A DNA stretch of 33,557 nucleotides, taken from Paraburkholderia sp. Ac-20340. GTDB lineage: Bacteria; Pseudomonadota; Gammaproteobacteria; Burkholderiales; Burkholderiaceae. Below, piece by piece: positions 1 to 10,102 of this stretch (position 1 is the first letter of the stretch; every line of letters begins with the position of its first letter). The notes under the pieces were generated by a model, which searched no databases, was not told where the DNA came from, and was given only the letters and a program-made list of their open reading frames with translations. The DNA is taken from NCBI RefSeq assembly GCF_017104965.1, contig NZ_JAAGPR010000058.1, forward strand, positions 1 to 33,557. Direction: 5' to 3'. Made by a program: the position numbers and the translations under genes.

Positions 1-452
1 TCCAGCGCGCCCGCCGAACGGTCGACGGCCCACACGCGCGCATCGGGCCGCGCCGAGGCGATCGCCACGGCAATCGCGCCGCTGCCGGTGCCCAGATCGA
101 GCACGCGCGGCTGCGCCGTGCCTTCCATCGCCGCGAGCGCGGTTTCCACCAGCAATTCGGTTTCCGGGCGCGGAATCAGCACGTCGGGCGTGACTTCGAA
201 ATCGAGGCCGAAGAACTCGCGCGCGCCCACCAGTTGCGCGATCGGCTCACCGGCCGCGCGGCGCGCTTCGAGCGCGCGATACGCGGCAACATTGGCGGCA
301 TCGAGCGCCTGATCGCCGCGCGTGATGAGATCGGTGCGACGCCACCGCAGCACGTGCATCAGCAGGATGCGCGTTTCGAGCGCGGGCAGCGGCGAGGCGC
401 GCAGCAGCGCGTCCGCGGTGACTTGTTGCGGGTCGGATTGCGAAGCGTTCAC
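1..452 (-). CDS. prmC: Release factor glutamine methyltransferase PrmC (3' end outside window)
   Basis: PrmC (HemK) methylates the glutamine of the GGQ motif of release factors RF1 and RF2, using S-adenosylmethionine. The visible 150 codons begin at a GTG at 452. They contain the N-terminal helical domain, the family-typical stretch PDVLIPRPETE at about residues 105-115, and the SAM-binding motif I DLGTGSGAIAVA just after. The catalytic NPPY motif lies beyond the left edge, so the gene is partial only because of the window. It starts 14 bases after prfA, the gene for its substrate, in the classical hemA-prfA-prmC order, so co-transcription is likely. The start choice rests on the proximity to prfA and the length of the N-terminal domain. 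The identification is from motifs and context. Confidence 0.93.
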   Translation of the reverse strand, partial: MNASQSDPQQVTADALLRASPLPALETRILLMHVLRWRRTDLITRGDQALDAANVAAYRALEARRAAGEPIAQLVGAREFFGLDFEVTPDVLIPRPETELLVETALAAMEGTAQPRVLDLGTGSGAIAVAIASARPDARVWAVDRSAGAL

Positions 453-466
453 GGGTTCAGCGCGCC

Positions 467-1549
467 TTAATCCGCATCGCCGAGCGAGGCCAGCTGTTCA
501 GCCTGATGCTCGGACAACAGCGCGCCGATCAGCTCTTGCAGATCGCCGTCCATGATCGCTTCGAGGCGATAAAGCGTCAGATTGATCCGATGATCGGTCA
601 GACGCCCTTGCGGGAAGTTGTAGGTGCGGATGCGCTCCGAGCGGTCGCCCGAGCCCACGAGGCTCTTGCGCGTGGCCGCTTCCTTCGCGTGCTGCTCCTG
701 ATACTGCTTGTCCTTGATGCGCGCGGCCAGCACCTTGAGCGCGCGATCCTTGTTCTTGTGCTGCGAGCGATCGTCCTGACATTCCACGACGATGCCCGTC
801 GGCATGTGCGTCACACGCACGGCCGAATCGGTCTTGTTGATGTGCTGACCGCCCGCGCCGGAGGCACGGAAAGTGTCGATGCGCAGATCGGCGGGATTGA
901 TTTCGACTTCGCCGATTTCGTCCGCTTCCGGCATCACCGCGACCGTACACGCCGACGTATGGATGCGGCCCTGCGTTTCGGTCGCCGGCACGCGCTGCAC
1001 GCGATGGCCGCCCGACTCGAACTTGAGCCTGGAGTAGGCCGCCTCGCCCGCGATGCGCACGATCACTTCCTTGTAGCCGCCCAGATCCGACTCGCTCGCC
1101 GACATCATCTCGATCTGCCAGCGGTTGCGTTCCGCGTAGCGCAGATACATGCGCAGCAGGTCGCCCGCGAACAGCGCCGATTCGTCGCCGCCCGTGCCCG
1201 CGCGGATTTCGAGGAACACGTTGCGGTCGTCGTTGGGGTCCTTCGGCAGCAGCATCATCTGCAATTCGTGCTGAAGCTGCGCCATGCGTTCGCGCGAAGC
1301 CTTCACCTCTTCTTCGGCGAAATCGCGCATCGAGGCGTCGCTCAGCAGATCCTTCGCGGCCGTTTCGTCGTCTTTCGCCTGGCGCCATTGCGCGTAATGC
1401 TCGACCACCGGCCCGATTTCCGCGTGCTCGCGCGTGAGCTTGCGGTACTGGTCGCGGTTGGACGTCACATCGGGACGGCTCAACAGGTCGTTCAGCTCGG
1501 CCAGGCGTGTCGTCAGCTGGTCGAGCTTCGATTGCATGCTCGTTTTCAT
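467..1549 (-). CDS. prfA: Peptide chain release factor 1 (RF1)
   Basis: RF1 recognises UAG and UAA stop codons in the ribosomal A site and triggers peptide release. The 360-residue protein has the usual family length. The codon-recognition tripeptide PAT is at residues 188-190 and the catalytic GGQ is at 233-235, the same numbering as E. coli RF1. The PAT tripeptide marks it as RF1 rather than RF2, which has SPF. Gln235 is the substrate of PrmC, encoded immediately downstream. The ATG at 1549 gives the standard N-terminus; an in-frame ATG four codons later (1537) is possible, and neither has a strong ribosome binding site. The gene lies 111 bases after hemA on the same strand. Confidence 0.98.
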   Translation of the reverse strand: MKTSMQSKLDQLTTRLAELNDLLSRPDVTSNRDQYRKLTREHAEIGPVVEHYAQWRQAKDDETAAKDLLSDASMRDFAEEEVKASRERMAQLQHELQMMLLPKDPNDDRNVFLEIRAGTGGDESALFAGDLLRMYLRYAERNRWQIEMMSASESDLGGYKEVIVRIAGEAAYSRLKFESGGHRVQRVPATETQGRIHTSACTVAVMPEADEIGEVEINPADLRIDTFRASGAGGQHINKTDSAVRVTHMPTGIVVECQDDRSQHKNKDRALKVLAARIKDKQYQEQHAKEAATRKSLVGSGDRSERIRTYNFPQGRLTDHRINLTLYRLEAIMDGDLQELIGALLSEHQAEQLASLGDAD

Positions 1550-1660
1550 CGGGCGGTACGGAGCGGGCTCCGGTCAGGACTGCGGGAAAAGAGGGGCGGG
1601 CGCAAGCCCAGGCGTTGCCGCGCAAATGCCATGCGCGGACGTTTGGCGCGGCGAGTGCCG

Positions 1661-3031
1661 CTAACGGTCCGAAGAGCCGGACGCGTTGGACGATTCGTCG
1701 AGGTTCGATGCCTGCGCGGTGGTCTGCGGCTCGCGCGCATCGCTGCCTTTGGCCAGCTGGCCGTGGCGATAGAAACCGCTCATCAGCTCGATCAGCGAAT
1801 CGCGGCTTTCGCCGCTCGACGTGTTGAGCGCGTGCGTCGGGCCGTGAATCAGCTTGTTGGTGAGCGCCTGCGACAGCGCTTCGAGCACGACGGACGGATC
1901 TTCGCCGCGCGCGAGCATCTTGCGCGCGCGATCGAGTTCGGCGCGGCGCAGCGCGTCGGCTTGCGTGTGCATGTGGCGGATCACCGGCACGATGCTGCGC
2001 GAGTCGAGCCACTGCATGAAGTTCGCCACGCGCGATTCGATGATGGTTTCGGCCTGCGCCACCGCCGCCTGACGCGAAGCATTGCCTTCGCGCACGATGG
2101 TGCCGAGGTCGTCGACGGTGTAGAGGAACACGTCTTCGAGCTGGCCGACTTCGGCTTCGATATCGCGCGGCACGGCGAGGTCGACCATGAAGATCGGACG
2201 GTGACGGCGCGCCTTCACCGCACGCTCGACCGCGCCCAGACCGATGATCGGCAGCGTGGAGGCCGTACATGACACGATGATGTCGAATTCGTGCATGCGC
2301 GCGGGCAGCTCGGAGAGCGGAATCGACTTGCCGCCGAAACGTTCTGCAACAGAGCGGCCGCGTTCGGCGGTGCGATTGGCGACCACCAGTTCGCGCGGCT
2401 GCTGCGCGGCGAAGTGCGCGGCGCACAGCTCGATCATTTCGCCCGCGCCGATGAACAGCACGCGCTGGTTGGCGATCTTGTCGAAGATGCGCTGCGCGAG
2501 ACGCACGGCGGCGGCGGCCATCGATACGGATTGCGCCCCGATTTCCGTGGTGCTGCGCACTTCCTTCGCCACGGCGAAGGTGCGCTGGAACAACTGGTTC
2601 AGATAGGTGCCCAGCGCGCCGGCCTCGGTGGCGGTGCGCACGGCCGTTTTCATCTGACCGACGATCTGGGTTTCGCCCAGCACCATCGAATCGAGACCCG
2701 AGGCCACGCGAAACGCGTGACGCACGGCTTCGGACTGCGGCAGCGTATAGACGTGCGGCGCGAGTTCCTCGGCGCGGATACCGTGATAGTGCGAGAGCCA
2801 TTCCACCGCGGAGTCGCGCGAAGCCTGCGCGTCGGTCGCGCAGTAGAGTTCGGTGCGGTTGCAGGTGGAGAGGATGGCAGCTTCGGGCGCGCTGAGGGAG
2901 CGCTTGCCGCCGGTCCACGCCTCTTTGAAGAGTTCGAGGGCCGGTTTGATCTGTTCGAGCGGAAACGCCACGCGTTCGCGCAAGGCGACGGGCGCGGTGT
3001 GGTGATTGATTCCGATCGTTAGAAGCTGCAT
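1661..3031 (-). CDS. hemA: Glutamyl-tRNA reductase
   Basis: HemA reduces glutamyl-tRNA(Glu) with NADPH to glutamate-1-semialdehyde, the first committed step of C5-route tetrapyrrole (heme) synthesis. The 456-residue protein opens with the family signature TIGINHHTAPV and has the active-site segment STCNRTELY with nucleophile Cys57. It also has a NADPH-binding motif VLFIGAGEM near residue 190, and a C-terminal helical dimerisation region. The last 25 or so residues, rich in Ser, Asn and Asp, look like a non-conserved tail. It heads the hemA-prfA-prmC run. A TATAAT box at 3058-3063 implies a short leader of about 20 bases. No clear Shine-Dalgarno precedes the ATG at 3031. Confidence 0.98.
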   Translation of the reverse strand: MQLLTIGINHHTAPVALRERVAFPLEQIKPALELFKEAWTGGKRSLSAPEAAILSTCNRTELYCATDAQASRDSAVEWLSHYHGIRAEELAPHVYTLPQSEAVRHAFRVASGLDSMVLGETQIVGQMKTAVRTATEAGALGTYLNQLFQRTFAVAKEVRSTTEIGAQSVSMAAAAVRLAQRIFDKIANQRVLFIGAGEMIELCAAHFAAQQPRELVVANRTAERGRSVAERFGGKSIPLSELPARMHEFDIIVSCTASTLPIIGLGAVERAVKARRHRPIFMVDLAVPRDIEAEVGQLEDVFLYTVDDLGTIVREGNASRQAAVAQAETIIESRVANFMQWLDSRSIVPVIRHMHTQADALRRAELDRARKMLARGEDPSVVLEALSQALTNKLIHGPTHALNTSSGESRDSLIELMSGFYRHGQLAKGSDAREPQTTAQASNLDESSNASGSSDR

Positions 3032-3057
3032 ACCATGGGGCGAAGATTTAGGCGGAT

Positions 3058-3063
3058 ATTATA
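3058..3063 (-). promoter_or_regulatory. Predicted hemA promoter -10 box
   Basis: On the minus strand this reads TATAAT, a perfect -10 hexamer, placing the start of transcription near 3051, about 20 bases before the hemA ATG. It overlaps the stop codon of the response regulator gene at 3059-3061. No good -35 hexamer is seen 16-18 bases upstream (the 17-bp position reads CAATGT), so an activator may be needed or the box may be fortuitous. Confidence 0.5.
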
Positions 3064-3805
3064 ACTTTTCCGCGCTTCTGACATTGGCGTCGGCAATGTC
3101 AGCGTCCTCCCCAGTATTAATCGGCAGTCGTTCGAGTTGATATCCGTAGCCGTATAGCGTGGTTAAGCGCCAGCCATGCTCGGGCCCGAGCTGCAATTTG
3201 CTGCGCAGCCGCGAGGCGTGCGTATCGAGCGTGCGCGACCGAACGTCGCGGTTCAGATTCCAGACCGTTTCCAGAATGCGCGCGCGCGAAACGGGGCGCG
3301 ATGCATTGGTGAAAAGCAGCAGTGCGAAGCGAAATTCCTTGGGCGTGAGCGTGACGCTATGGCCCCTGAAAGTGACCGCGTAGCGCGCCGAATCGAATTG
3401 ATAATCGCCGAAACCATAGTGCGCGCGATTGCGCGGGCGGCGCACGCCTGCGCGGCGCAGCAGCGCGTCGATGCGGGCGAGCATTTCGGGGCCGCGTACC
3501 GGCTTGGCGATGCAGTCGTCTGCACCGGCCTGGAGGCTGGCGACGATTTCGCTTTCATGCGGCGAGGCCATCAGCACGATGGCGGGCAGGCCCGGCAGCA
3601 GACGGCGCACGCGCGGGATGAGTTCGTCGCCGCCGGCGTCGCCGCACCAGTAGGCGGCCATCAGCAGGTCGAAGGCGTCGTCTTCGAGCGCTTCGACGAG
3701 CGGAGCGCCGAGAGGGAAATGGCGACAGGCGTGACCGCCTGCAATCAGCAGACGTTCGATGATTTCGGCCTGGCGCGCGTCAGGTTCGACAAGAGCGATT
3801 CGCAT
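3059..3805 (-). CDS. Orphan OmpR-family response regulator with degenerate receiver
   Basis: This 248-residue protein has an N-terminal CheY-like receiver (about 1-120) and a C-terminal OmpR/PhoB winged-helix DNA-binding domain (about 128-232). The latter is recognisable from LTPKEFRFALLLF, the recognition-helix region RTLDTHASRLRSKL, and the wing GYGYQL. The receiver keeps the lysine (AKP, Lys101), but the acidic pair near the N-terminus is EPD (7-9), and the segment that should carry the phosphoacceptor aspartate reads FDLLMAAYW (45-53), with alanine at the expected place. It is therefore likely phosphorylation-independent or read by another signal. No histidine kinase gene adjoins it. It ends 27 bases before hemA and diverges from a small membrane protein gene. 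Its targets are unknown. The last 15 or so residues are an acidic, non-conserved tail. Confidence 0.9.
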   Translation of the reverse strand: MRIALVEPDARQAEIIERLLIAGGHACRHFPLGAPLVEALEDDAFDLLMAAYWCGDAGGDELIPRVRRLLPGLPAIVLMASPHESEIVASLQAGADDCIAKPVRGPEMLARIDALLRRAGVRRPRNRAHYGFGDYQFDSARYAVTFRGHSVTLTPKEFRFALLLFTNASRPVSRARILETVWNLNRDVRSRTLDTHASRLRSKLQLGPEHGWRLTTLYGYGYQLERLPINTGEDADIADANVRSAEKL

Positions 3806-3959
3806 AGGGGTGTCCAGCCAGGGCGGGCCGGGGTGCGCTTGCCTTGCGCCATCCCGCCCCCTACACTCAACCGCTACGCGGGAAGCGCCAAGCCGACCGT
3901 TTTCCGGTAAAAATACTGTTGTAAAAGAGACAAAAGAATGCTATCCGCCGCCCCCTTGC

Positions 3960-3993
3960 AGTCCTATAGGACTCGTCTGAAATTCCTTAGGAC
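3960..3993. promoter_or_regulatory. Palindromic operator-like pair between divergent genes
   Basis: A perfect 14-bp palindrome, AGTCCTATAGGACT, occupies 3960-3973. A related near-palindromic element, CCTTAGGAC, lies at 3985-3993, so CCTATAGGAC and CCTTAGGAC repeat about two helical turns apart. The second copy overlaps the likely ribosome binding region of the gene at 4003. The geometry suits a dimeric regulator, possibly the divergently encoded OmpR-type protein, but the binder is not known. Confidence 0.4.
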
Positions 3994-4002
3994 AAAGCGC
4001 TA

Positions 4003-4266
4003 ATGGGCTGGCCAGGCATCGTCGTGCTCGGACTCGTCACGGGTTTCGCGGGATGGCTGCTCCACCCGCTGCGCCGCGCCTCCGGGCCCGCCGGTCGCAC
4101 GCTCCTGCTCGCGATTGCCGCTGCGCTCATTGGTGCGGCGCTCGCGAAAACGGCGGGCCGCGCGACCGGTCTTTTCTACGATGGCGAACTGCTCGAATGG
4201 CCGGTCTGCACGGCCGTCGCGTTTGTCTTCGTGGCCGTGCTGGTGGCGCTGCGCGCCCGCCGCTGA
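4003..4266 (+). CDS. Small three-helix membrane protein, GlsB/YeaQ/YmgE-like
   Basis: An 87-residue hydrophobic protein with three predicted membrane helices at about 5-21, 33-49 and 66-83. Basic residues lie in the first loop (LRRASGPAGR) and at the C-terminus (RARR). The length, glycine-rich helices and topology resemble the GlsB/YeaQ/YmgE (transglycosylase-associated) family of stress-induced inner-membrane proteins. The match is by pattern only and the family's biochemical role is not established. The start ATG follows an AGGAC about ten bases upstream. The gene diverges from the orphan response regulator across a 197-base region with palindromes, and precedes pepP by 92 bases. It could instead be an unrelated small membrane protein. 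Confidence 0.75.
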   Translation: MGWPGIVVLGLVTGFAGWLLHPLRRASGPAGRTLLLAIAAALIGAALAKTAGRATGLFYDGELLEWPVCTAVAFVFVAVLVALRARR

Positions 4267-4358
4267 CCGCCCAGACATCCGCCAATGCGCACCTGATTAA
4301 TGCCTATCCAAGGTTCGAATAGCGCCCCACGCGCATCACTACTCTCGCAGGTGAAAAC

Positions 4359-6173
4359 ATGAACGCCCGACTCCCCGAAACGTCCACGACTCCCGAACGC
4401 ATTGCCGCGCTGCGCGTCGCCATGGCCGCTGCCGGCGTGGACGCCGCCCTCGTGCCGTCCGCCGATCCGCATCTCTCCGAATATCTGCCGCGCCGCTGGC
4501 AGGGCCGCGAGTGGCTGTCGGGCTTCACGGGCTCGGTGGGCACGCTGGTCGTGACGAAGGATTTCGCGGGCGTGTGGGTCGATAGCCGCTATTGGGTGCA
4601 GGCCGAAAACCAGCTCGTCGGCACCGGCGTGCAACTGATGAAGATGACGGCCGGCCAGCAGAGCGCGCCGCACATCGCCTGGCTCGCGCAGAACGTGCCT
4701 GCGGGCGGCGCGGTCGCGGTGGATGGCGCCGTGCTGGGCGTGGCCTCGGCGCGTGCGCTGGCCGACGCGCTCGAAGCGCGCGACGTCAAGCTGCGCACCG
4801 ATCTCGATCTGCTCGACGATGTCTGGAGCGCGCGTCCCTCGCTGCCGGTCGAGCCGGTGTACGAGCACGTCGCGCCGCACGCCGACGCGCAACGCGCGGG
4901 CAAGCTCGCGCAGGTGCGCGCGGCGATGGCCGAACTGGGCGCGCAGTGGCACTTCGTTTCGACGCTCGATGACCTCGCGTGGCTGTTCAATCTGCGCGGC
5001 ACCGACGTGAACTACAACCCGGTGTTCGTCGCGCATGCGCTGATCGGCCCGGACGATGCAACGCTGTTCGTCGCCGACGGCAAGGTGTCCGCCGATCTCG
5101 TGCAATCGCTCGCGCGCGACAACGTGCGCGTCGTGCCTTACACGCAAACCGCGGCGGCACTCGGCGCGCTGCCTGCGGGCGCTACGCTGCTGGTCGATCC
5201 GCGCCGCGTGACCTTCGGTGTGCTCGAAGCGGTGCCGGCGCAGGTGAAGCTGGTCGAGGCGCTGAATCCGAGCACCTATCTGAAGTCGCGCAAGACGGCC
5301 GTGGAAGCGCAGCACGTGCGCGCGACCATGGAGCAGGACGGCGCGGCGCTGGCCGAATTCTTCGCGTGGTTCGAAGCGGCGCTGGGCCACGAAACCATCA
5401 CCGAACTCACCGTCGACGAAAAGCTCACGGCGGCGCGCGCGCGCCGTCCGGGCTATGTGTCGCTGTCGTTCTCGACGATTGCGGGCTTCAACGCGAACGG
5501 CGCGATGCCGCATTACCGCGCGACCGAACAGTCGCATAGCGTGATCGAAGGCGATGGCCTGCTGCTGATCGATTCGGGCGGCCAGTACCTGGACGGCACC
5601 ACCGACATCACCCGCGTGGTGCCCGTGGGCACGCCCAGCGCGGAGCAAAAGCGCGACTTCACGCTGGTGCTCAAGGGCATGATGGCGCTCTCGCGTGCGC
5701 AGTTCCCGCGCGGCATCCGCTCGCCGATGCTCGACGCCATCGCGCGTGCGCCGATCTGGGAAGCGGGCGCCGATTACGGTCACGGCACCGGTCACGGCGT
5801 GGGCTACTTCCTGAACGTGCACGAAGGTCCGCAGGTGATTTCGCACTACGCGCCGGCCGAGCCGTGGACCGCGATGGAAGAGGGCATGATCACCTCGAAC
5901 GAGCCGGGCATCTATCGTCCGGGCAAGTGGGGCGTGCGGATCGAAAACCTCGTGCTCAACGTGAGCGCGGGCGCGACCGAATTCGGCGATTTCCTGAAGT
6001 TCGAAACGCTGACGCTTTGTCCGATTGATACGCGTTGTATTGATCTGGCGCTGTTGCGCGAAGACGAGCGCGCGTGGCTCAATGCGTACCATCAGACGGT
6101 TCGCGAACGCGTCTCGCCGCACGTCAGCGGCGATGCGCTGGCGTGGCTCGAAAAGCGCACGCAGCCGATCTGA
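4359..6173 (+). CDS. pepP: Xaa-Pro aminopeptidase (M24B, aminopeptidase P)
   Basis: This cytosolic dinuclear metallopeptidase removes the N-terminal residue when proline is second. The 604-residue protein is the long three-domain form: two creatinase-like N-terminal domains (about 1-310) and a C-terminal pita-bread catalytic domain. All five metal ligands can be placed: Asp405 and Asp416 in LIDSGGQYLDGTTDITR, His479 in GTGHGVGYF, Glu515 in TSNEPGIY, and Glu529 in VRIENL. The conserved NVHEGP follows the histidine ligand. The size matches eukaryote-type XPNPEP1 rather than the roughly 440-residue E. coli PepP. The start at 4359 has a good ribosome binding site (AGGTGA). A HAD phosphatase gene follows after 54 bases on the same strand. 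Confidence 0.95.
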   Translation: MNARLPETSTTPERIAALRVAMAAAGVDAALVPSADPHLSEYLPRRWQGREWLSGFTGSVGTLVVTKDFAGVWVDSRYWVQAENQLVGTGVQLMKMTAGQQSAPHIAWLAQNVPAGGAVAVDGAVLGVASARALADALEARDVKLRTDLDLLDDVWSARPSLPVEPVYEHVAPHADAQRAGKLAQVRAAMAELGAQWHFVSTLDDLAWLFNLRGTDVNYNPVFVAHALIGPDDATLFVADGKVSADLVQSLARDNVRVVPYTQTAAALGALPAGATLLVDPRRVTFGVLEAVPAQVKLVEALNPSTYLKSRKTAVEAQHVRATMEQDGAALAEFFAWFEAALGHETITELTVDEKLTAARARRPGYVSLSFSTIAGFNANGAMPHYRATEQSHSVIEGDGLLLIDSGGQYLDGTTDITRVVPVGTPSAEQKRDFTLVLKGMMALSRAQFPRGIRSPMLDAIARAPIWEAGADYGHGTGHGVGYFLNVHEGPQVISHYAPAEPWTAMEEGMITSNEPGIYRPGKWGVRIENLVLNVSAGATEFGDFLKFETLTLCPIDTRCIDLALLREDERAWLNAYHQTVRERVSPHVSGDALAWLEKRTQPI

Positions 6174-6227
6174 CCTTTCAACGGCGGAGCAACGCAAACG
6201 CAACGCAAACCCAGGGAGCGCAGGCGC

Positions 6228-6851
6228 ATGGCGATCAAGGCAGTGGTGTTCGATTTCGGCGGAGTGCTGGTGGACTGGAGTCCTGAGTATCTCTATCGCA
6301 AGCTGATTCCCAACGACGACGAACGCCGCTGGTTTCTCACCCACGTCTGCGCGATGGACTGGGTCGTGCGCCAGGACGGCGGCGAGCCGATCGCCGTCGG
6401 CACCGAAGAACTGGTCGCGCGCTTTCCCGGGCACGAAGCGCTGATCCGCGCGTTCTACGAGCGCTGGCACGAGATGATCGGCGGGCTGCTCGAAGGCGGC
6501 GTGGCCACGTTCGAGCGTCTGGAAGCGGCGAATGTGCCGATCTTCGGTCTGACCAACTGGTCGGCGGAAACTTTTCCGTGGGCGTGGGAGCGCTTCGGCA
6601 TCCTGCGCCGTTGCCGCGATGTGGTGGTGTCGGGGCGCGTGCGGCTCGCGAAGCCCGATCCGGCGATTTACCACGAGATGTTCCGCCGCATCGAAGCGCA
6701 ACTGCCCGGCGTGCAGCCCGACGAACTCGTTTTTATCGACGACAACCCGCACAACGCCGCGACCGCCACGAAGCTCGGCTGGCATGCGGTGCATCACACG
6801 AGCAACGCCGGCACCGATGCGAAGCTGCGCGAACTCGGTCTGCCGGTTTAA
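6228..6851 (+). CDS. HAD-superfamily phosphatase, YihX-like
   Basis: A 207-residue haloacid dehalogenase superfamily hydrolase. Motif I is VVFDFGGVLVDW with nucleophile Asp9, but the usual second aspartate is Gly11, as in the YihX (alpha-glucose-1-phosphatase) branch. Motif II is in GLTNWS, motif III is the Lys of RLAKPDPAIY, and motif IV is the acidic pair in VFIDDNPHNA. A helical cap lies between motifs I and II, as in subfamily IA. The substrate is not known; a sugar phosphate would fit the branch. The start has GGGAG and AGG upstream. It probably shares a transcript with pepP, and it ends 7 bases from the convergent gene at 6859 with no terminator visible between them. Confidence 0.88.
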   Translation: MAIKAVVFDFGGVLVDWSPEYLYRKLIPNDDERRWFLTHVCAMDWVVRQDGGEPIAVGTEELVARFPGHEALIRAFYERWHEMIGGLLEGGVATFERLEAANVPIFGLTNWSAETFPWAWERFGILRRCRDVVVSGRVRLAKPDPAIYHEMFRRIEAQLPGVQPDELVFIDDNPHNAATATKLGWHAVHHTSNAGTDAKLRELGLPV

Positions 6852-6858
6852 GCCGGCG

Positions 6859-8052
6859 TCACTTTGAAGCCGGCGCGGCAGGCTGCGCCGGTTTGACGAA
6901 CAGGCTGCGCAGCGCGTCGGCGATGCCCTTTGCGGTTTGCCCGGCGCCTTGCGCCACACCTTGCGCGCTCACCCCGAGCGCCTGTGCGAAGCCCGCGCGC
7001 AACTCGGTCATCAGGCTCTCGTTGAGCTTGAATTTCGGATCGTGCAAATCTCCGTCGAGTACGAAATGCAGCGTGATGTCGCCCTTGTGCGACTTGAGCG
7101 CGGCGACGGCGGCGCGCGTCGGAATCGACATGAAGGTATCGAGCGGATCGCTGCTTTCGGCCAGTTGAAGCTGGCGGATCGTCACCACGCCAGGCGCGTG
7201 CAGGCGATAGCCGCGCACCGTCGCGGTGAGATCGAGATCGAGCGTGCCGCCGGTGATACGGGTCTTCGCGCCGGCTTTTTTCAGCAGATAAGGATCGAGC
7301 GTGAGGATGTCCACGCCGCGCAGCACCGTATGCGTCTGCGAGTCCTTGCTCGCGATGCGGATGGTGCCTTCGAAACTCACGTGGCCGGTGTGCGCCGGAC
7401 CCTTGATCGCGCCCGTGACCGCGACGTGCGTGGGTTCGTCGAGCGTGGGCAATTGCACGTGATCGACGCTCGCGTGGGCGTCGCTCACCGTCACGCGCCA
7501 CGGCGGATTGCCCACCGAGCGGTCGTAGAACACGAAGCGGCCATTGTCGAAGACGATGTGGTCGATCAGCTTTTCGCTGGGAAGTTTGATAACGCTGTCG
7601 CTCGCAGCGGCCGATGCAGAAGATGCCGGACCCGCGCTCGCCGCTTCCATCTCGCGCCGCAGATTCGGCAGCAGCGCGATCGAACCGTTCGGGCGGCGCA
7701 GCACCGTCATCGTGAAATCGCTCAGATGCACTTCGCGCACGTGTACGCGGTGCGAAAGCAGGGCGCGCAGATCGGGCGTGATGGTGATGCGGCCGGCGCG
7801 CAACATGTCGGCGGCCGGCCAGTCGGGCGGCGGTTTGAGGCGCACGTCGGTGAGCTCGACCGAGGTGAGCCAGAACGCCACGTTCACCTGCGCCGCCGTG
7901 CCGATGGGCGCGAGCGCCGCTTCCACGCGCGCTTTGGCCTCGCGCTGCAGCGCGTACAGCGCGCCGAACGCGAGCACCAACAGCGCCACGACGACCATCG
8001 CGACGATCAACAGAATTCGGGAGGCCGGATGGTGGCGGTTCGGCGTCGACAT
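6859..8052 (-). CDS. AsmA/DUF748-like membrane-anchored envelope protein
   Basis: A 397-residue protein with a short cytoplasmic N-terminus and one membrane helix at about 13-35, followed by a periplasmic beta-rich region. The region after the helix (ARVEAALAPIGTAAQV, the phrase LTDVRLKPP, the hydrophobic/polar alternation) resembles DUF748/AsmA-type proteins. That group includes bridge-like lipid-transfer and outer-membrane assembly factors, but no specific function can be claimed here. The ATG at 8052 was chosen because GAGG lies eight bases upstream and the signal anchor is then N-terminal. The open frame continues to an ATG at 8121, which would add 23 residues. It ends in a Pro/Ala-rich tail. 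It lies downstream of ettA, from which a strong terminator separates it. Confidence 0.75.
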   Translation of the reverse strand: MSTPNRHHPASRILLIVAMVVVALLVLAFGALYALQREAKARVEAALAPIGTAAQVNVAFWLTSVELTDVRLKPPPDWPAADMLRAGRITITPDLRALLSHRVHVREVHLSDFTMTVLRRPNGSIALLPNLRREMEAASAGPASSASAAASDSVIKLPSEKLIDHIVFDNGRFVFYDRSVGNPPWRVTVSDAHASVDHVQLPTLDEPTHVAVTGAIKGPAHTGHVSFEGTIRIASKDSQTHTVLRGVDILTLDPYLLKKAGAKTRITGGTLDLDLTATVRGYRLHAPGVVTIRQLQLAESSDPLDTFMSIPTRAAVAALKSHKGDITLHFVLDGDLHDPKFKLNESLMTELRAGFAQALGVSAQGVAQGAGQTAKGIADALRSLFVKPAQPAAPASK

Positions 8053-8161
8053 GCGGTGCACCTCGGCGGGAGACAGTGCGGCGTGAGCGGACAAGGCTTC
8101 AAGCGTAGCCGCATCCAGCAACCGCCGTGCCGCAGATGCGCGGCGTCACGGCATGCGCGCG

Positions 8162-8193
8162 AAAAAAAACGGCAGCCCGCAGGCTGCCGTTTT
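8162..8193 (-). terminator. Intrinsic terminator of ettA
   Basis: A perfect 12-bp stem (8166-8177 with 8182-8193) closes a CGCA-type four-base loop. On the minus strand it is followed by eight T (8169 to 8162). It starts 20 bases after the ettA stop. The A/T tracts on both sides mean it could also work on the plus strand. Confidence 0.9.
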
Positions 8194-8212
8194 CGTCGAT
8201 ACACCGCCGGGA

Positions 8213-9877
<1,665 letters not shown>

Positions 9878-10102
9878 GAGAGTGTCTTTGGAGTCTGAAA
9901 AAGCGGGAGAAAAAGGGGGCGGAATTCTGTCTTGAAACGCGGCGATGGCGTCCAGCGAGGCTGGGGATGCCGCGTCGAAACCGCGAATGCGGAAATGCGC
10001 AAACCGCTATTGTACGGGGCGCGGGCGATGGGGGAGCGACGCGTGGCTAGTCGCCGTACAGCCCGCCGTACAGCCCGCCGATAGGCTCGCAAACAAGCCC
10101 GC

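Noticed and set aside
498..2918. An 806-codon open frame on the minus strand across prfA and hemA
   Set aside because: It is a shadow in another frame: Arg/Ala/His-rich with no domain pattern, while prfA and hemA in the true frames have full motifs. Similar shadows occur at 4176-6959 (minus, over pepP and the HAD gene), 20227-22437 (plus, over trpG and trpE) and 28162-30615 (plus, over paaG and the thiolase gene).
6228..6300. Loss of the second motif I aspartate in the HAD protein as a sign of inactivation
   Set aside because: The DFGG form is normal for the YihX-like branch of HAD phosphatases, and the other motifs are intact.
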